Source: an uncultured Fretibacterium sp. | GTDB lineage: Bacteria > Synergistota > Synergistia > Synergistales > Aminobacteriaceae | Direction: 5' to 3' | Assembly (NCBI GenBank): GCA_937911045.1 | Contig: CALEPX010000034.1 | Location: forward strand, 1 to 12,524 | Length of the DNA stretch: 12,524 nt | In this document: positions 1-7,110 of the stretch, one piece after another | Layout: each line of letters opens with the position of its first letter | How positions within the stretch are numbered: the first letter of the stretch is position 1 | Program-made: the position numbers and the translations under genes | The notes under the pieces: model-generated | What the model was told of the DNA's origin: nothing | The model's database searches: none | What the model saw: the letters and a program-made list of their open reading frames with translations, nothing else

Positions 1-379
1 GTTGAGCGAGAGTTTTTTTGTCTATCAGTGGTGAGCAAAGTAAACCTTACAATTCGTTCCATTATACTAATTTCTCTGCATGATTATAGCAATGAAATTA
101 ACGTTCTGCAAGCGTTCAGCAGGAAATTTTCTTTAATTTTTGATTAGAAAATGTGTGGTTTTCAAAGTTTACAACGTTGACCAAGACATCCCAACATGCG
201 TGTAGATTAACAACATTGTGTATAGTGGTAACGGACGCTACTAATTCAAAAAACAACTTAATCGACGGTGGAGATTACGATAAGCTCAAAGTCGACGGCG
301 GTTAATTGATAATGTACTGAATAGTGATGGCGAATTGGTCATGGAGACTAGTCACTTATAGTGGGGAGGAAAACATAAA
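1..379. other. Upstream region without a recognisable gene
   Basis: This AT-rich stretch precedes the radical SAM gene. The only open frame of note is a stop-bounded plus-strand run at 144-305 that has no ATG and no Shine-Dalgarno; it ends in a Gly/Asp-rich tail and may be the remnant of an older gene or chance. A TTGACC at 177-182 could serve as a -35 element, but no convincing -10 stands at normal spacing. A TATAGT at 221-226 and another at 357-362 are present, the latter too close to the ribosome binding site. The promoter of the maturase gene probably lies here but cannot be assigned. Confidence 0.5.
363..370 (+). promoter_or_regulatory. Shine-Dalgarno of the radical SAM gene
   Basis: GGGGAGGA stands 9 bases before the ATG at 380. 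It is a strong site and fixes the start of the maturase gene. Confidence 0.8.
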
Positions 380-1534
380 ATGGAATGGGATTTTGAACCT
401 TCAGAGCGTAGGCGCACATGTATGCTTATGGTCACTCACGCCTGTAATCTTAACTGTAGCTATTGCTATGAAACCCACAAGAAAAACGCTTATATGGATG
501 TAAATTTGGCAAAAGAAATTATTTTGCGTGAAGCTCAATTTGTAAATGACAGCGACCAATTTGACGAGTTGCAGATAGATTTTATGGGCGGTGAGCCGTT
601 CATGAATTTCCCTCTGATTAAAGAAATTGTCGAGTGGTTGGAAAGCGGCGTTATTTCTGTCCCGTGGATTTGCTTTGCGACAACAAATGCTACGTTGCTC
701 ACCGATGAAATCAAAACTTGGTTGCGAGAACACAAAAACAGTTTCACTCTCGGCGCAAGCTACGACGGAACTAGTAAAATGCAATCTACTAATCGCGGCA
801 CCGAAAAGCACAACATGGACTTGGCTTTTTTCCGCGAAGTATGGTCTCATCAACCTTTACATATGACAATATCAAAAGAGACGCTCCCCACTTTGGCGGA
901 AGGCGTTTTAGATATACAAGCAAAAGACCTCAAAGTTGAGGCAGCTTTAGCGCAAGGTGTGAATTGGACAATAGATGATGCGCTAGTGTATCGTGAGCAG
1001 TTATGCATATTAAAAGACGCTTACTTAAAAAATACCGCACTCACTCCGTTTAACAGATTAACCAGGTTCGTCAACGTTTACGATGCGCCGTCTACAGAAA
1101 AAACTCAAAAAAAATGGTGCGGCACAGGGAAGGGTATGGCAACATATGACATCGACGGCAAGAAATACGGTTGCCACATGTTCACGCCCTTGGTCTTGGG
1201 GAAAGATAAAGCATTGCCGGCAGACGCGGTTGAATGGGATTCGCCAGAATCAAACGCTGACGATTATTGCAAGAACTGTGTGTTGAGAGTTTTCTGCCCG
1301 ACTTGCCCTGGTTTCAACTATAAATATCGCGGTCATCTCGCTGTTCGTGATAAACGTTGGTGCCCCATGGTTTTGGCGGAAGCAATAACCGCTTGCGAAT
1401 TCCAAGTTGAACTCATTGCCAACATGGACAAACTCGACGAGAAAGACGCCCAATACGGGCAAGCGGCACTTCAAGCTTATCAGGTGTTGCGGCATTTGGA
1501 CATTGCAACAAGCCAAAGCCCGTACACAATTTGA
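380..1534 (+). CDS. Radical SAM/SPASM peptide maturase
   Basis: The 384-residue protein is a radical S-adenosylmethionine enzyme that most likely installs thioether or related cross-links on the Cys-rich peptides encoded just downstream. The CxxxCxxC cluster motif is C22-x3-C26-x2-C29 (HACNLNCSYCYE), followed by a GGEP motif at residues 70-73 that contacts SAM. The C-terminal third is a SPASM domain: C247, a Gly-x4-Cys ending at C265, then C297-x2-C300-x5-C306-x2-C309 and C328, with C339 nearby, which would hold two auxiliary [4Fe-4S] clusters. Family knowledge: SPASM enzymes of this size mature sactipeptides, ranthipeptides and quinone-like peptide cofactors. There is no obvious separate precursor-recognition (RRE) domain. 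The start is set by the strong ribosome binding site at 363-370. A 188-base gap separates it from the first precursor gene. The reaction chemistry (alpha- or beta/gamma-thioether, or other) cannot be told from the sequence. Confidence 0.92.
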   Translation: MEWDFEPSERRRTCMLMVTHACNLNCSYCYETHKKNAYMDVNLAKEIILREAQFVNDSDQFDELQIDFMGGEPFMNFPLIKEIVEWLESGVISVPWICFATTNATLLTDEIKTWLREHKNSFTLGASYDGTSKMQSTNRGTEKHNMDLAFFREVWSHQPLHMTISKETLPTLAEGVLDIQAKDLKVEAALAQGVNWTIDDALVYREQLCILKDAYLKNTALTPFNRLTRFVNVYDAPSTEKTQKKWCGTGKGMATYDIDGKKYGCHMFTPLVLGKDKALPADAVEWDSPESNADDYCKNCVLRVFCPTCPGFNYKYRGHLAVRDKRWCPMVLAEAITACEFQVELIANMDKLDEKDAQYGQAALQAYQVLRHLDIATSQSPYTI

Positions 1535-1722
1535 TTTGCAAAATTCTTATTCGATGCGACATCAAGATTTTTCCTCACAGCATCAATAAGTTTTTTAATA
1601 ATTATGCTCGACGGTAGTAGCGATTGTCGTAGCTTACGATACGAGTTTTCGGCGTAACGATGTGACTTGTGGTCTCTGGCAATTCTGTTGACGTTGAGTG
1701 TAAAGAAAGGAGAACAATAACA

Positions 1723-1899
1723 ATGAAAATGAACATGGAAGCCCTTAAGGTTCTCGAACTCAAGCTTGCCGAATACAGCAAAGAGAATGGAGCGATCGCC
1801 GAACACGAATCTGGCAACAAAAACGGATGCAATGCGGCTGATTGCGCAGGATCGTGCTGGACATCTTGCTCAGGCGGATGCAAACTCGGAAGTAACTAA
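1723..1899 (+). CDS. Cys-rich RiPP precursor peptide 1
   Basis: This 58-residue peptide starts at the ATG at 1723, after an AAAGGAGA ribosome binding site at 1706-1713. Residues 1-35 form a charged, helical, cysteine-free leader (MKMNMEALKVLELKLAEYSK and onward to NKNG), nearly identical to those of the two following genes. The core begins at C36 and has five cysteines, C36, C41, C45, C49 and C53, spaced x4, x3, x3, x3, with Gly/Ser between them and one Trp at 46. It ends in KLGSN and lacks the sixth cysteine found in its two paralogues. It is too short and too polar for an enzyme. With the neighbouring SPASM maturase it fits the substrate role. The layout recalls radical-SAM-modified Cys-rich RiPP families of Clostridia, but the exact family is not assigned here. 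Confidence 0.88.
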   Translation: MKMNMEALKVLELKLAEYSKENGAIAEHESGNKNGCNAADCAGSCWTSCSGGCKLGSN

Positions 1900-1938
1900 T
1901 TGCGTTCAGCGGCACCGCGTTGTTGAGCGTGAGCATGA

Positions 1939-1946
1939 GAGGAGGT
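1939..1946 (+). promoter_or_regulatory. Shine-Dalgarno that decides the start of precursor 2
   Basis: GAGGAGGT lies only one base before the ATG at 1948 but 7 bases before the in-frame ATG at 1954. The downstream ATG also gives the same N-terminus (MKINM) as the paralogues (MKMNM), so 1954 is the true start. Confidence 0.8.
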
Positions 1947-1953
1947 AATGATC

Positions 1954-2151
1954 ATGAAAATAAACATGGACGCCCTTAAAGCTCTCGAACTCAAGCTTGC
2001 CGAATACAGCAAAGATAACGGAGCTATCGCCGAGCATGAATCTAGCAACAAAAACGGATGCAATGCGGCTGATTGCGCAGGATCGTGCTGGAATTCTTGC
2101 TCAGGCTCTTGCAAACTCGGATGTAGTGGAACTAGTATTAGGAGATACTGA
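1954..2151 (+). CDS. Cys-rich RiPP precursor peptide 2
   Basis: The 65-residue peptide starts at 1954, chosen because of ribosome binding site spacing and because it aligns with the N-termini of its two paralogues. The leader (residues 1-35) differs from precursor 1 at only a few positions. The core has six cysteines at 36, 41, 45, 49, 53 and 57 (spacing x4, x3, x3, x3, x3) and continues with an eight-residue tail, SGTSIRRY, that the others lack. The gene follows precursor 1 by 54 bases with no terminator between, so the two are probably co-transcribed. The coding DNA of the leader is also highly similar to that of precursor 1, which points to recent gene duplication. It is the presumed substrate of the maturase at 380. 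Whether the tail stays in the mature product is unknown. Confidence 0.88.
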   Translation: MKINMDALKALELKLAEYSKDNGAIAEHESSNKNGCNAADCAGSCWNSCSGSCKLGCSGTSIRRY

Positions 2152-2182
2152 TTGTAAAGATTAGCGATGTCAGGGCATTCAA

Positions 2183-2223
2183 AAAAACGGTGCGGTTAAA
2201 TGACGGATTGCCGCACCGTTTTT
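2183..2223 (+). terminator. Intrinsic terminator between precursors 2 and 3
   Basis: An eight-base GC-rich stem, CGGTGCGG (2188-2195) with CCGCACCG (2211-2218), is perfect, and it is extended by five A:T pairs (2183-2187 with 2219-2223). The loop is 15 bases, and the T-run follows directly. Since only about 29 bases lie between it and the next ATG, there is little room for a new promoter, so the downstream genes are probably reached by read-through. The flanking A-run would give a weaker terminator on the other strand as well. Confidence 0.85.
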
Positions 2224-2252
2224 CTCGTTACGTAAGAAATGAGGGATATTAA

Positions 2253-2444
2253 ATGAAAATGAATATGGACGCTCTTAAAGCTCTTGAACTCAAGCTTGCC
2301 GAATATACCAAAGAGAACGGAGCTATCGCCGAGCATGAATCCGGCAATAAAAACGGATGCAATGCGGCTAATTGCTCAGGATCGTGCTTTACATCTAAAT
2401 GCTCTGGCTCTTGCGCTGTTGCCTGTGTCGGAGGAGGCAAATGA
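2253..2444 (+). CDS. Cys-rich RiPP precursor peptide 3
   Basis: The 63-residue peptide starts at the ATG at 2253, seven bases after GAGGG (2241-2245). The leader is again almost unchanged (S19 becomes T19). The core differs most of the three: cysteines are at 36, 41, 45, 50, 54 and 58, because one Lys is inserted (TSKCSGSC), giving spacing x4, x3, x4, x3, x3; the aromatic residue is Phe46 instead of Trp; and it ends in CVGGGK. The gene lies after the intrinsic terminator at 2183-2223 and 18 bases before the protease gene, so it forms the head of the protease-exporter unit. The pattern of constant leader and changing core is what is expected of a RiPP precursor family acted on by one shared maturase. 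Confidence 0.88.
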   Translation: MKMNMDALKALELKLAEYTKENGAIAEHESGNKNGCNAANCSGSCFTSKCSGSCAVACVGGGK

Positions 2445-2462
2445 TTCAGAAAGATATTTGAC

Positions 2463-2981
2463 ATGAAAAACACAGACATAAAAATCAGCTTTACAGGCAG
2501 TGTCAATGAGGAGAATGTTCGGGCGTTCATCAACAAGATAAAAAATCTGACCGAAAAATTTCCCGACAGCACCGCGCTAACCGTTTATATTTCTTCGCCT
2601 GGCGGGAACGTTGACATTGCCGTTGAGATTTTTAATTTCCTAAAGCTGTTGGATTGCAAGGTGAGGACGGTAAATACATCTTGTGTTAATTCAGCGGCGA
2701 TTATCATTTTTGCCGCCGGTGAAGAACGTATCAGCTTGCCGTGTTCATCCTTCTATGTTCATTCCATTACAAAAGAGTTGAACGGTAATTTTACCGCCGA
2801 CGACTTATTGCGCGAAGCCCGTGAAATGTTAGCTAATACAGATAAAGTAGCGACCATTCTCGCTGAAACAAGCAATAAAAATAAATCCTATTGGAAACGT
2901 CTCATGCGGAAAGGCTGTTTGTTGACTTCACAAAAAGCGCAGGAGTTGGGTCTCATCAATGATATATCAGAGTGTAAGTAG
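2463..2981 (+). CDS. ClpP-fold serine protease, RiPP-associated
   Basis: The 172-residue protein has the ClpP/crotonase-type protease fold. An oxyanion-hole-like motif YISSPGG is at residues 42-48, the probable nucleophile is Ser77 in VNSAAIIIFAAG (aligned by eye with the GQAASMGA serine of ClpP), and His100 is in SSFYVH (aligned with the VMIH histidine). The C-terminal part KAQELGLINDI matches EAVEYGLVDSI of ClpP. The third ClpP residue, Asp171 of the E. coli enzyme, falls on Gly151 here, so the triad is a Ser-His dyad or uses another acid. There is no signal peptide or membrane segment, so it works in the cytosol. It stands between the precursors and an exporter that has no peptidase domain, so removal of the leader is the natural hypothesis. 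An alternative is general turnover of unmodified precursor. No Clp ATPase gene is nearby. Confidence 0.82.
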   Translation: MKNTDIKISFTGSVNEENVRAFINKIKNLTEKFPDSTALTVYISSPGGNVDIAVEIFNFLKLLDCKVRTVNTSCVNSAAIIIFAAGEERISLPCSSFYVHSITKELNGNFTADDLLREAREMLANTDKVATILAETSNKNKSYWKRLMRKGCLLTSQKAQELGLINDISECK

Positions 2982-4635
2982 AAAATATTTCGTGTGGCTG
3001 TACAAGCACACCGGAACATTTAAAAAATCAATACTGCTTTGCGTATTGCTGAGTATATTAGCAGTAATATTCTCGCTAATTTTCGTACAAGTTACCAAAA
3101 TTTTTATAGAAGCTGTCGAAAAAGGCGAAAATTTTTCTTTTATTTTGTTGGTAGTTTCACTGACGACAATTAAGGGACTTAACATATTCTGCACGGAATT
3201 TAAAACTTATTTACGAGAAAAGCAAACTTCTTTAATGAAGAATGAGCTCTCCTTAAAATTTTTTAAAAAATTATTCTCTGGTGGCGTTTCTTACAATGAA
3301 AGAGTACATTCTGGTGACTCACTGAGTAGGCTGACGACAGATGTTCTTAGCGTTTCCAACTGTTTAATATTAACAATCCCCGAATTGATTTATGCCTTTG
3401 TGCAACTTATCGCTACTTGTGTTTATCTCTCGTTAATTGAGCCCGCTTTAACATTAGCGATATTTTTGATTATGTCCGTAAACATAATGTTTGGACAATT
3501 ATACGCAAAAAAATTATTGCCTATACACAGAGAAATAAGAATCTGTGACAGCAAGGCACACCAATTTATGCAAGAACATCTTCAACATCGTGAATTGATT
3601 GTTACTTTGGAGAAAACCTCATTCATTTGGAATCGACTAAAATCACTTCAAAATACACTGTATGAAAAGATTGTAAGCAGTTTAAAATTAAATATCGTAG
3701 CTATATCTTTAATAGATAGTGCTTTGAATATTAGTTATATCGTCATTTTGGTTTGGGGAATCTACGGAATACAAAACGGTACTTTTACATATGCTGAATT
3801 GGTTGTTTTTTTACAGTTAGCCGAGCAAATTCAAGTTCCATTTATTCAATTTAATCATCAGTATCCCCTACTTATTACATCAATGGCATCCGTTGAAAGA
3901 TTGATAGAATTTGAAAATTTACCCAAAGAAGATAATTCAAAATCCATTACTTTTTCAGTCCCTGTAGGCATTGAGTTTTCTGACGTAAATTTTCGCTATA
4001 AACCAGACTCGCACTGGATTTATCGCGACTTTAGTCACGACTTTAAGCCTAGTAGCGTTACGGCAGTTGTCGGTGAGACTGGCGCAGGTAAAAGCACGCT
4101 TTTACGCATGTTTTTAGCGACTTTGAGTCCGACTTCTGGCAGTATAACTTTTTATGGAAAAGAGAACGGCGTGCTAAAAAATTATCCAGCAAGTTCACGG
4201 ACACGCAGAAATTGCGTTTACGTCCCACAAGGAAATAGTCTAATCAGCGGTACGATTCGCTACAACCTGCTTTTGGGCAAAGTCGACGCAACAGATGAAG
4301 AAATGCGCGAGGCTCTTTATTCGGCGGCGGCAGATTTTGTTATCAATGATTTTCCTGACGGCTTGGACACTGCGATAGGCGAAGGCGGTCTCGGCATCAG
4401 TGAAGGACAAGCGCAACGAATTGCCATAGCAAGAAGCTTTTTACGTCCCGGAAAGGTCATTCTAATGGATGAGCCGACATCTGCGCTGGATGCCGAAACA
4501 GAAAAAATGTTTCTAAATCGGCTAACCAATCAAGCGCATGATAAAACCATTATTATAGTGACTCATAAAAAAGAAGTTTGTAAATATGTTTCAGAAGTGA
4601 TAACGATTAAACTTTTGAGGAAATCGGATACTTAA
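2959..4635 (+). CDS. ABC exporter (fused TMD-NBD), RiPP export
   Basis: This 558-residue half-transporter has an N-terminal exporter-type membrane domain with hydrophobic segments near residues 24-48, 59-74, 134-158, 162-180, 245-270 and 275-290, then an ATPase domain. Walker A GETGAGKST is at 372-380, the Q-loop Gln at 424, the signature ISEGQ at 480-484 (a Leu-to-Ile change of LSGGQ type), Walker B VILMDEP at 500-506 with Glu505, the D-loop SALD at 508-511 and the H-loop His536. No C39 peptidase domain precedes the membrane domain, unlike bacteriocin exporters that cut a double-Gly leader. The gene overlaps the protease stop by 23 bases, and an AGGAG (2941-2945) 13 bases upstream is its likely ribosome binding site, so translation may be coupled. 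It would work as a dimer, exporting the modified peptide and possibly giving self-protection. Confidence 0.9.
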   Translation: MIYQSVSRKYFVWLYKHTGTFKKSILLCVLLSILAVIFSLIFVQVTKIFIEAVEKGENFSFILLVVSLTTIKGLNIFCTEFKTYLREKQTSLMKNELSLKFFKKLFSGGVSYNERVHSGDSLSRLTTDVLSVSNCLILTIPELIYAFVQLIATCVYLSLIEPALTLAIFLIMSVNIMFGQLYAKKLLPIHREIRICDSKAHQFMQEHLQHRELIVTLEKTSFIWNRLKSLQNTLYEKIVSSLKLNIVAISLIDSALNISYIVILVWGIYGIQNGTFTYAELVVFLQLAEQIQVPFIQFNHQYPLLITSMASVERLIEFENLPKEDNSKSITFSVPVGIEFSDVNFRYKPDSHWIYRDFSHDFKPSSVTAVVGETGAGKSTLLRMFLATLSPTSGSITFYGKENGVLKNYPASSRTRRNCVYVPQGNSLISGTIRYNLLLGKVDATDEEMREALYSAAADFVINDFPDGLDTAIGEGGLGISEGQAQRIAIARSFLRPGKVILMDEPTSALDAETEKMFLNRLTNQAHDKTIIIVTHKKEVCKYVSEVITIKLLRKSDT

Positions 4636-4683
4636 TTCTCGGTATCTAATAAGTTCAATTAATTTTTGGGGGAGGTTTTTAAG

Positions 4684-5157
4684 GTGAAAAAACTTTTAAC
4701 CGTACTTCTGTTCGCACTAGCGATTGCCATTCCTGCAACGCTTGCGGAGGCGGCTGACGTGCCCGGCTTTTATCAAGTTGGCAGTCGTTATCTTACTTTC
4801 ACGGGCAGAGAAGATATCAGCAAAGGTTATCGCGCTTATGGTTATGACTGTAGCGTTGATTTAAACGAAGATTTTGCTGAACGGTATATGAAAGCTTTAG
4901 TCAGTAATTATAATTTCCAGTTCATTGATTATTACGTTAATGATTATCGTAATCAAGCGTCCGCAACCTTATATGAGAGATGGATTTTCGCTTACACGGG
5001 TTCCAAGAGAGTTTCCAAATTTCAACACAAAAACATACAAGACAGAAAAAATCCTTATTACTGTCATTTAATCGTTGGCAGGAGCAATAATTGGCAGACA
5101 GGCATTAAGCATTTTTCGATTCGCGTTGCTTACGGCTTGACTTACGGCGAAGATTAA
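4684..5157 (+). CDS. Small secreted protein, family A, copy 1
   Basis: The start is the GTG at 4684, eight bases after GGGGGAGG (4668-4675), and gives 157 residues. An open frame runs upstream to a TTG at 4666, but that would place the ribosome binding site inside the gene. A typical signal peptide is present, MKKLLTVLLFALAIAIPATL followed by AEA, with cleavage probably before ADVPGF. The mature part is rich in Tyr and charged residues and ends in VAYGLTYGED. It shares the VPxF start, a W-x-F-x-Y-(T/K)-G block and the C-terminal beta-like strand with the genes at 5187 and 6334, and a broken copy is at 6756-7068. I do not recognise the family. It is 48 bases after the exporter gene with no evident terminator, so it may be read from the RiPP operon or have its own promoter. 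Confidence 0.72.
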   Translation: MKKLLTVLLFALAIAIPATLAEAADVPGFYQVGSRYLTFTGREDISKGYRAYGYDCSVDLNEDFAERYMKALVSNYNFQFIDYYVNDYRNQASATLYERWIFAYTGSKRVSKFQHKNIQDRKNPYYCHLIVGRSNNWQTGIKHFSIRVAYGLTYGED

Positions 5158-5186
5158 AGCTAAAGATTCTTCTGGAGATTTTTAAC

Positions 5187-5618
5187 ATGAAAAAATTTTT
5201 ATTGTCACTTCTACTGGTTTTCGCAATGTTGATTTCTGCTACTCAAGCTCAATCGGCAGATGTCCCCAATTTCAGACGAGTTGCGGGTGACAGCGTCAGA
5301 GGCGGTAAAACATCGAATGAAATAGAAGGTTATCATGTCTACACTTACACACTCAGTCTACCTCTTACATATGACAGAAGTCTTGTAGAAAAATATATAA
5401 GCCTTTTGAAAGAAAACGGTCTTACTTTTATTAAACATGAAGAAGAAAATTTTGTACCCCCTGATCCTCATCGTGGAAGAAGTCACTATGACTATTGGTT
5501 TTTCCATTGCAAAGGACATTGTGTTTTATTTCAGCTGTATCAAAACACTTACTCTCCAGATGGATATACGGAGTTTTCTGTCAAAGTAGCAAATGAGCTT
5601 ACCTATGAAGAGGATTAA
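5187..5618 (+). CDS. Small secreted protein, family A, copy 2
   Basis: The 143-residue protein starts at the ATG at 5187, nine bases after GGAG (5174-5177). The signal peptide is MKKFLLSLLLVFAMLISATQ and cleavage is likely before (A)DVPNF. The mature part has the pattern Y(H/R)VYTY, then an E-K-Y-I-S-L-L helix, then YWFFHCKGHC, and ends in VANELTYEED, close to the VAYGLTYGED of the gene before. Two cysteines near the YWFF block could form a disulfide. A second, broken copy of this gene with the same downstream partner lies at 8530-8956. The next gene begins three bases after the stop, so the two are translationally linked. The function is unknown; secreted or cell-surface location is inferred from the signal peptide. 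Confidence 0.72.
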   Translation: MKKFLLSLLLVFAMLISATQAQSADVPNFRRVAGDSVRGGKTSNEIEGYHVYTYTLSLPLTYDRSLVEKYISLLKENGLTFIKHEEENFVPPDPHRGRSHYDYWFFHCKGHCVLFQLYQNTYSPDGYTEFSVKVANELTYEED

Positions 5619-5621
5619 ATC

Positions 5622-6263
5622 ATGAAAAATGTTTCTAGAATTACTTACGTCATTACGCTGACAGTATTTTTTGTAACTTGCGCCTCGACAGTCTCCGCCA
5701 ACAAAACAGATTGGATAGACAAAAACTACAAATTCTCCAACATTCAGCGCGTCTACTTATGCAAGGTGGACACTTCATCGTTCAAAGTTTTGGACGAATT
5801 GACTGCAGAAAAAATCCAAAACACCTACAAAAATTTTGCGGGCAAACTGAAAGACGTTGTCTTCGCCGAGGATAAAAAATCTGCCGATGTGAAAATCATT
5901 CCGACAATAAACGTATGGGAAAATTCATCTCGTTTTGTTCCGGAAAGAGTAGAAGTTTATTACGAAGGTTATGAAGAACGCCGTGTCAAAGTTAGTGAAG
6001 GCGAATGGAAACGGGAACGAGGACATTACAAAACATCACACACATATTTTCCTGGCGCAAACAGGAAGGAGAAGCGATTTCCGGCTCATTGGGATTATGA
6101 TTCGGAATTGAAAGTTTCTTTTGAGATTTACGACATCGCAAGCGGAAAACTAATAATGAGCCGTATTGACACTCGCAGTCGGGGTACAGCAAATAGCCAA
6201 CCGAAAATGTTCGAGAGAATTTGCAAAAGTTTCTTTAAAGATTTCAATAAAAAATTATTATAA
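5622..6263 (+). CDS. Exported protein of unknown function, family B, copy 1
   Basis: The 213-residue protein begins with MKNVSRITYVITLTVFFVTC and a likely signal-peptidase I site at TVSA. The VTC could also be read as an unusual lipoprotein box, though Thr before the Cys is rare. The mature part begins NKTDW, has FSNIQRVYLCKVDT, a (V/I)xVYYEG(Y/W)E segment, the strictly kept YFPGANR and a long C-terminal run ending in KSFFKDFNKKLL. A clear paralogue is at 8960-9604, where the same segments and the N-terminal TCASTVSA are conserved. An AGAGG-type site upstream overlaps the end of the previous gene, and the start is three bases after its stop, so the two are translated together. Family not recognised. 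Confidence 0.75.
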   Translation: MKNVSRITYVITLTVFFVTCASTVSANKTDWIDKNYKFSNIQRVYLCKVDTSSFKVLDELTAEKIQNTYKNFAGKLKDVVFAEDKKSADVKIIPTINVWENSSRFVPERVEVYYEGYEERRVKVSEGEWKRERGHYKTSHTYFPGANRKEKRFPAHWDYDSELKVSFEIYDIASGKLIMSRIDTRSRGTANSQPKMFERICKSFFKDFNKKLL

Positions 6264-6333
6264 TCGTATCTCACAATAAATACTTCGTAAACATTACCGA
6301 TAAGATCATCTATTTCTAAAGGAGAGATTGAAT

Positions 6334-6753
6334 ATGAAAAAATGCTTTGTAACGCTATTCTTCGCTATACTCGTCGTTATTCCCGCTACATTCGTTGAAG
6401 CAGCTTACATATATGTGCCAAATTTCTACAACATGGCTAGCAACAAATTTGAACTGAGAATTCACTTTGACGGTACGGAACAAAAATCACTAAACGGCGT
6501 AAAGTACACAAGCTGGCACTACACTGTGCACGATGGCAAAACCTATGACTACGTCAACAAATACATAAGAAAAATTAACTCAAAACATGACTTTCACTTA
6601 GTTGAACAGGACGGTAATAGCTGGTATTTTGCTTACACTGGCGGTCAAGCAAAGTATGTTAAAGCTTTCGGCGGTAATTTCCATGTACACGTAGGAATGT
6701 CTGGCGATAGAGTTGTTGTAAATATGGTTGCAGGAATGCATCCAGAATATTGA
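6334..6753 (+). CDS. Small secreted protein, family A, copy 3
   Basis: The ATG at 6334 is preceded by GGAGAG (6321-6326) at a spacing of seven bases; an in-frame TTG at 6328 is too near the ribosome binding site. The 139-residue product has a signal peptide MKKCFVTLFFAILVVIPATF with cleavage likely after VEA. The mature part starts AYIYVPNF, which matches the (A)DVPNF motif of the copies at 4684 and 5187, and then keeps the order Y-rich strand, helix, SWYFAYTGG block and a final hydrophobic strand. It is the most diverged copy, with many His and Lys residues and no acidic TYxED tail. The gap of 70 bases before it contains no clear terminator. Function unknown. Confidence 0.7.
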   Translation: MKKCFVTLFFAILVVIPATFVEAAYIYVPNFYNMASNKFELRIHFDGTEQKSLNGVKYTSWHYTVHDGKTYDYVNKYIRKINSKHDFHLVEQDGNSWYFAYTGGQAKYVKAFGGNFHVHVGMSGDRVVVNMVAGMHPEY

Positions 6754-6755
6754 CA

Positions 6756-7068
6756 ATGAAAAATCTTTCCTGCGCACAGAATTTTTCGAAACGAAAATTA
6801 TCTGACTTTCACGGGCAGAGAAAATACTGCAATGACTATCGCGTTTACGCTATGACTACAGACCGCGTTCAAGCAAAATATTGGGAGCATTGGGTTTTAG
6901 AGTATGACGGCTCAAAGAACGTTTCCACTTTTACACACAAAAATGTAGCGGATCTTAAAAATCCGTACTATTGTCATATGGTGGTCAGCAGAAATAAAAA
7001 TTGGCAGACAGACACAACTCACTTTGCGATTATACGTAGCCTATGGTTTGACTTACGGCGAAGACTGA
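6756..7068 (+). pseudogene. Broken copy of the gene at 4684 (family A)
   Basis: A decayed relative of the secreted protein at 4684 can be read in two alternating frames. YLTFTGRE, identical to the intact gene, lies at 6799-6822 in one frame. DYRVYAM, then the HWVLEYDGSK block and NPYYCHMVVSRNKNWQT, lie in another frame from about 6834. The tail VAYGLTYGED reappears at 7036-7068 in the first frame, ending in TGA. At least two frameshifts are therefore needed. The signal peptide is gone: the ATG at 6756 begins MKNLSCAQ with no hydrophobic stretch. The continuous frame at 6750-7121 would give a chimeric product and is not a real protein. Confidence 0.8.
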
Positions 7069-7110
7069 CGACCGAACTAAATAGGACGCAAATCAAGGAA
7101 GGACTTCATC

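Noticed and set aside
144..305. Stop-bounded plus-strand frame ending in a Gly/Asp-rich tail (NNLIDGGDYDKLKVDGG)
   Set aside because: There is no ATG and no ribosome binding site, and the only possible starts are GTG or TTG codons without context. It could be a gene remnant, but nothing supports it being expressed.
1620..1645. Inverted repeat TCGTA-GCT-TACGA upstream of precursor 1 as an operator or terminator
   Set aside because: The stem is only five base pairs and has no T-run or second copy; it is too weak to assign.
5622..5700. VTC near the N-terminus of the family-B protein as a lipoprotein box
   Set aside because: The residues before the Cys (Phe-Val-Thr, and Phe-Ile-Thr in the paralogue) do not fit the usual lipobox, and a signal-peptidase I site (TVSA) follows. 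Kept only as an alternative.
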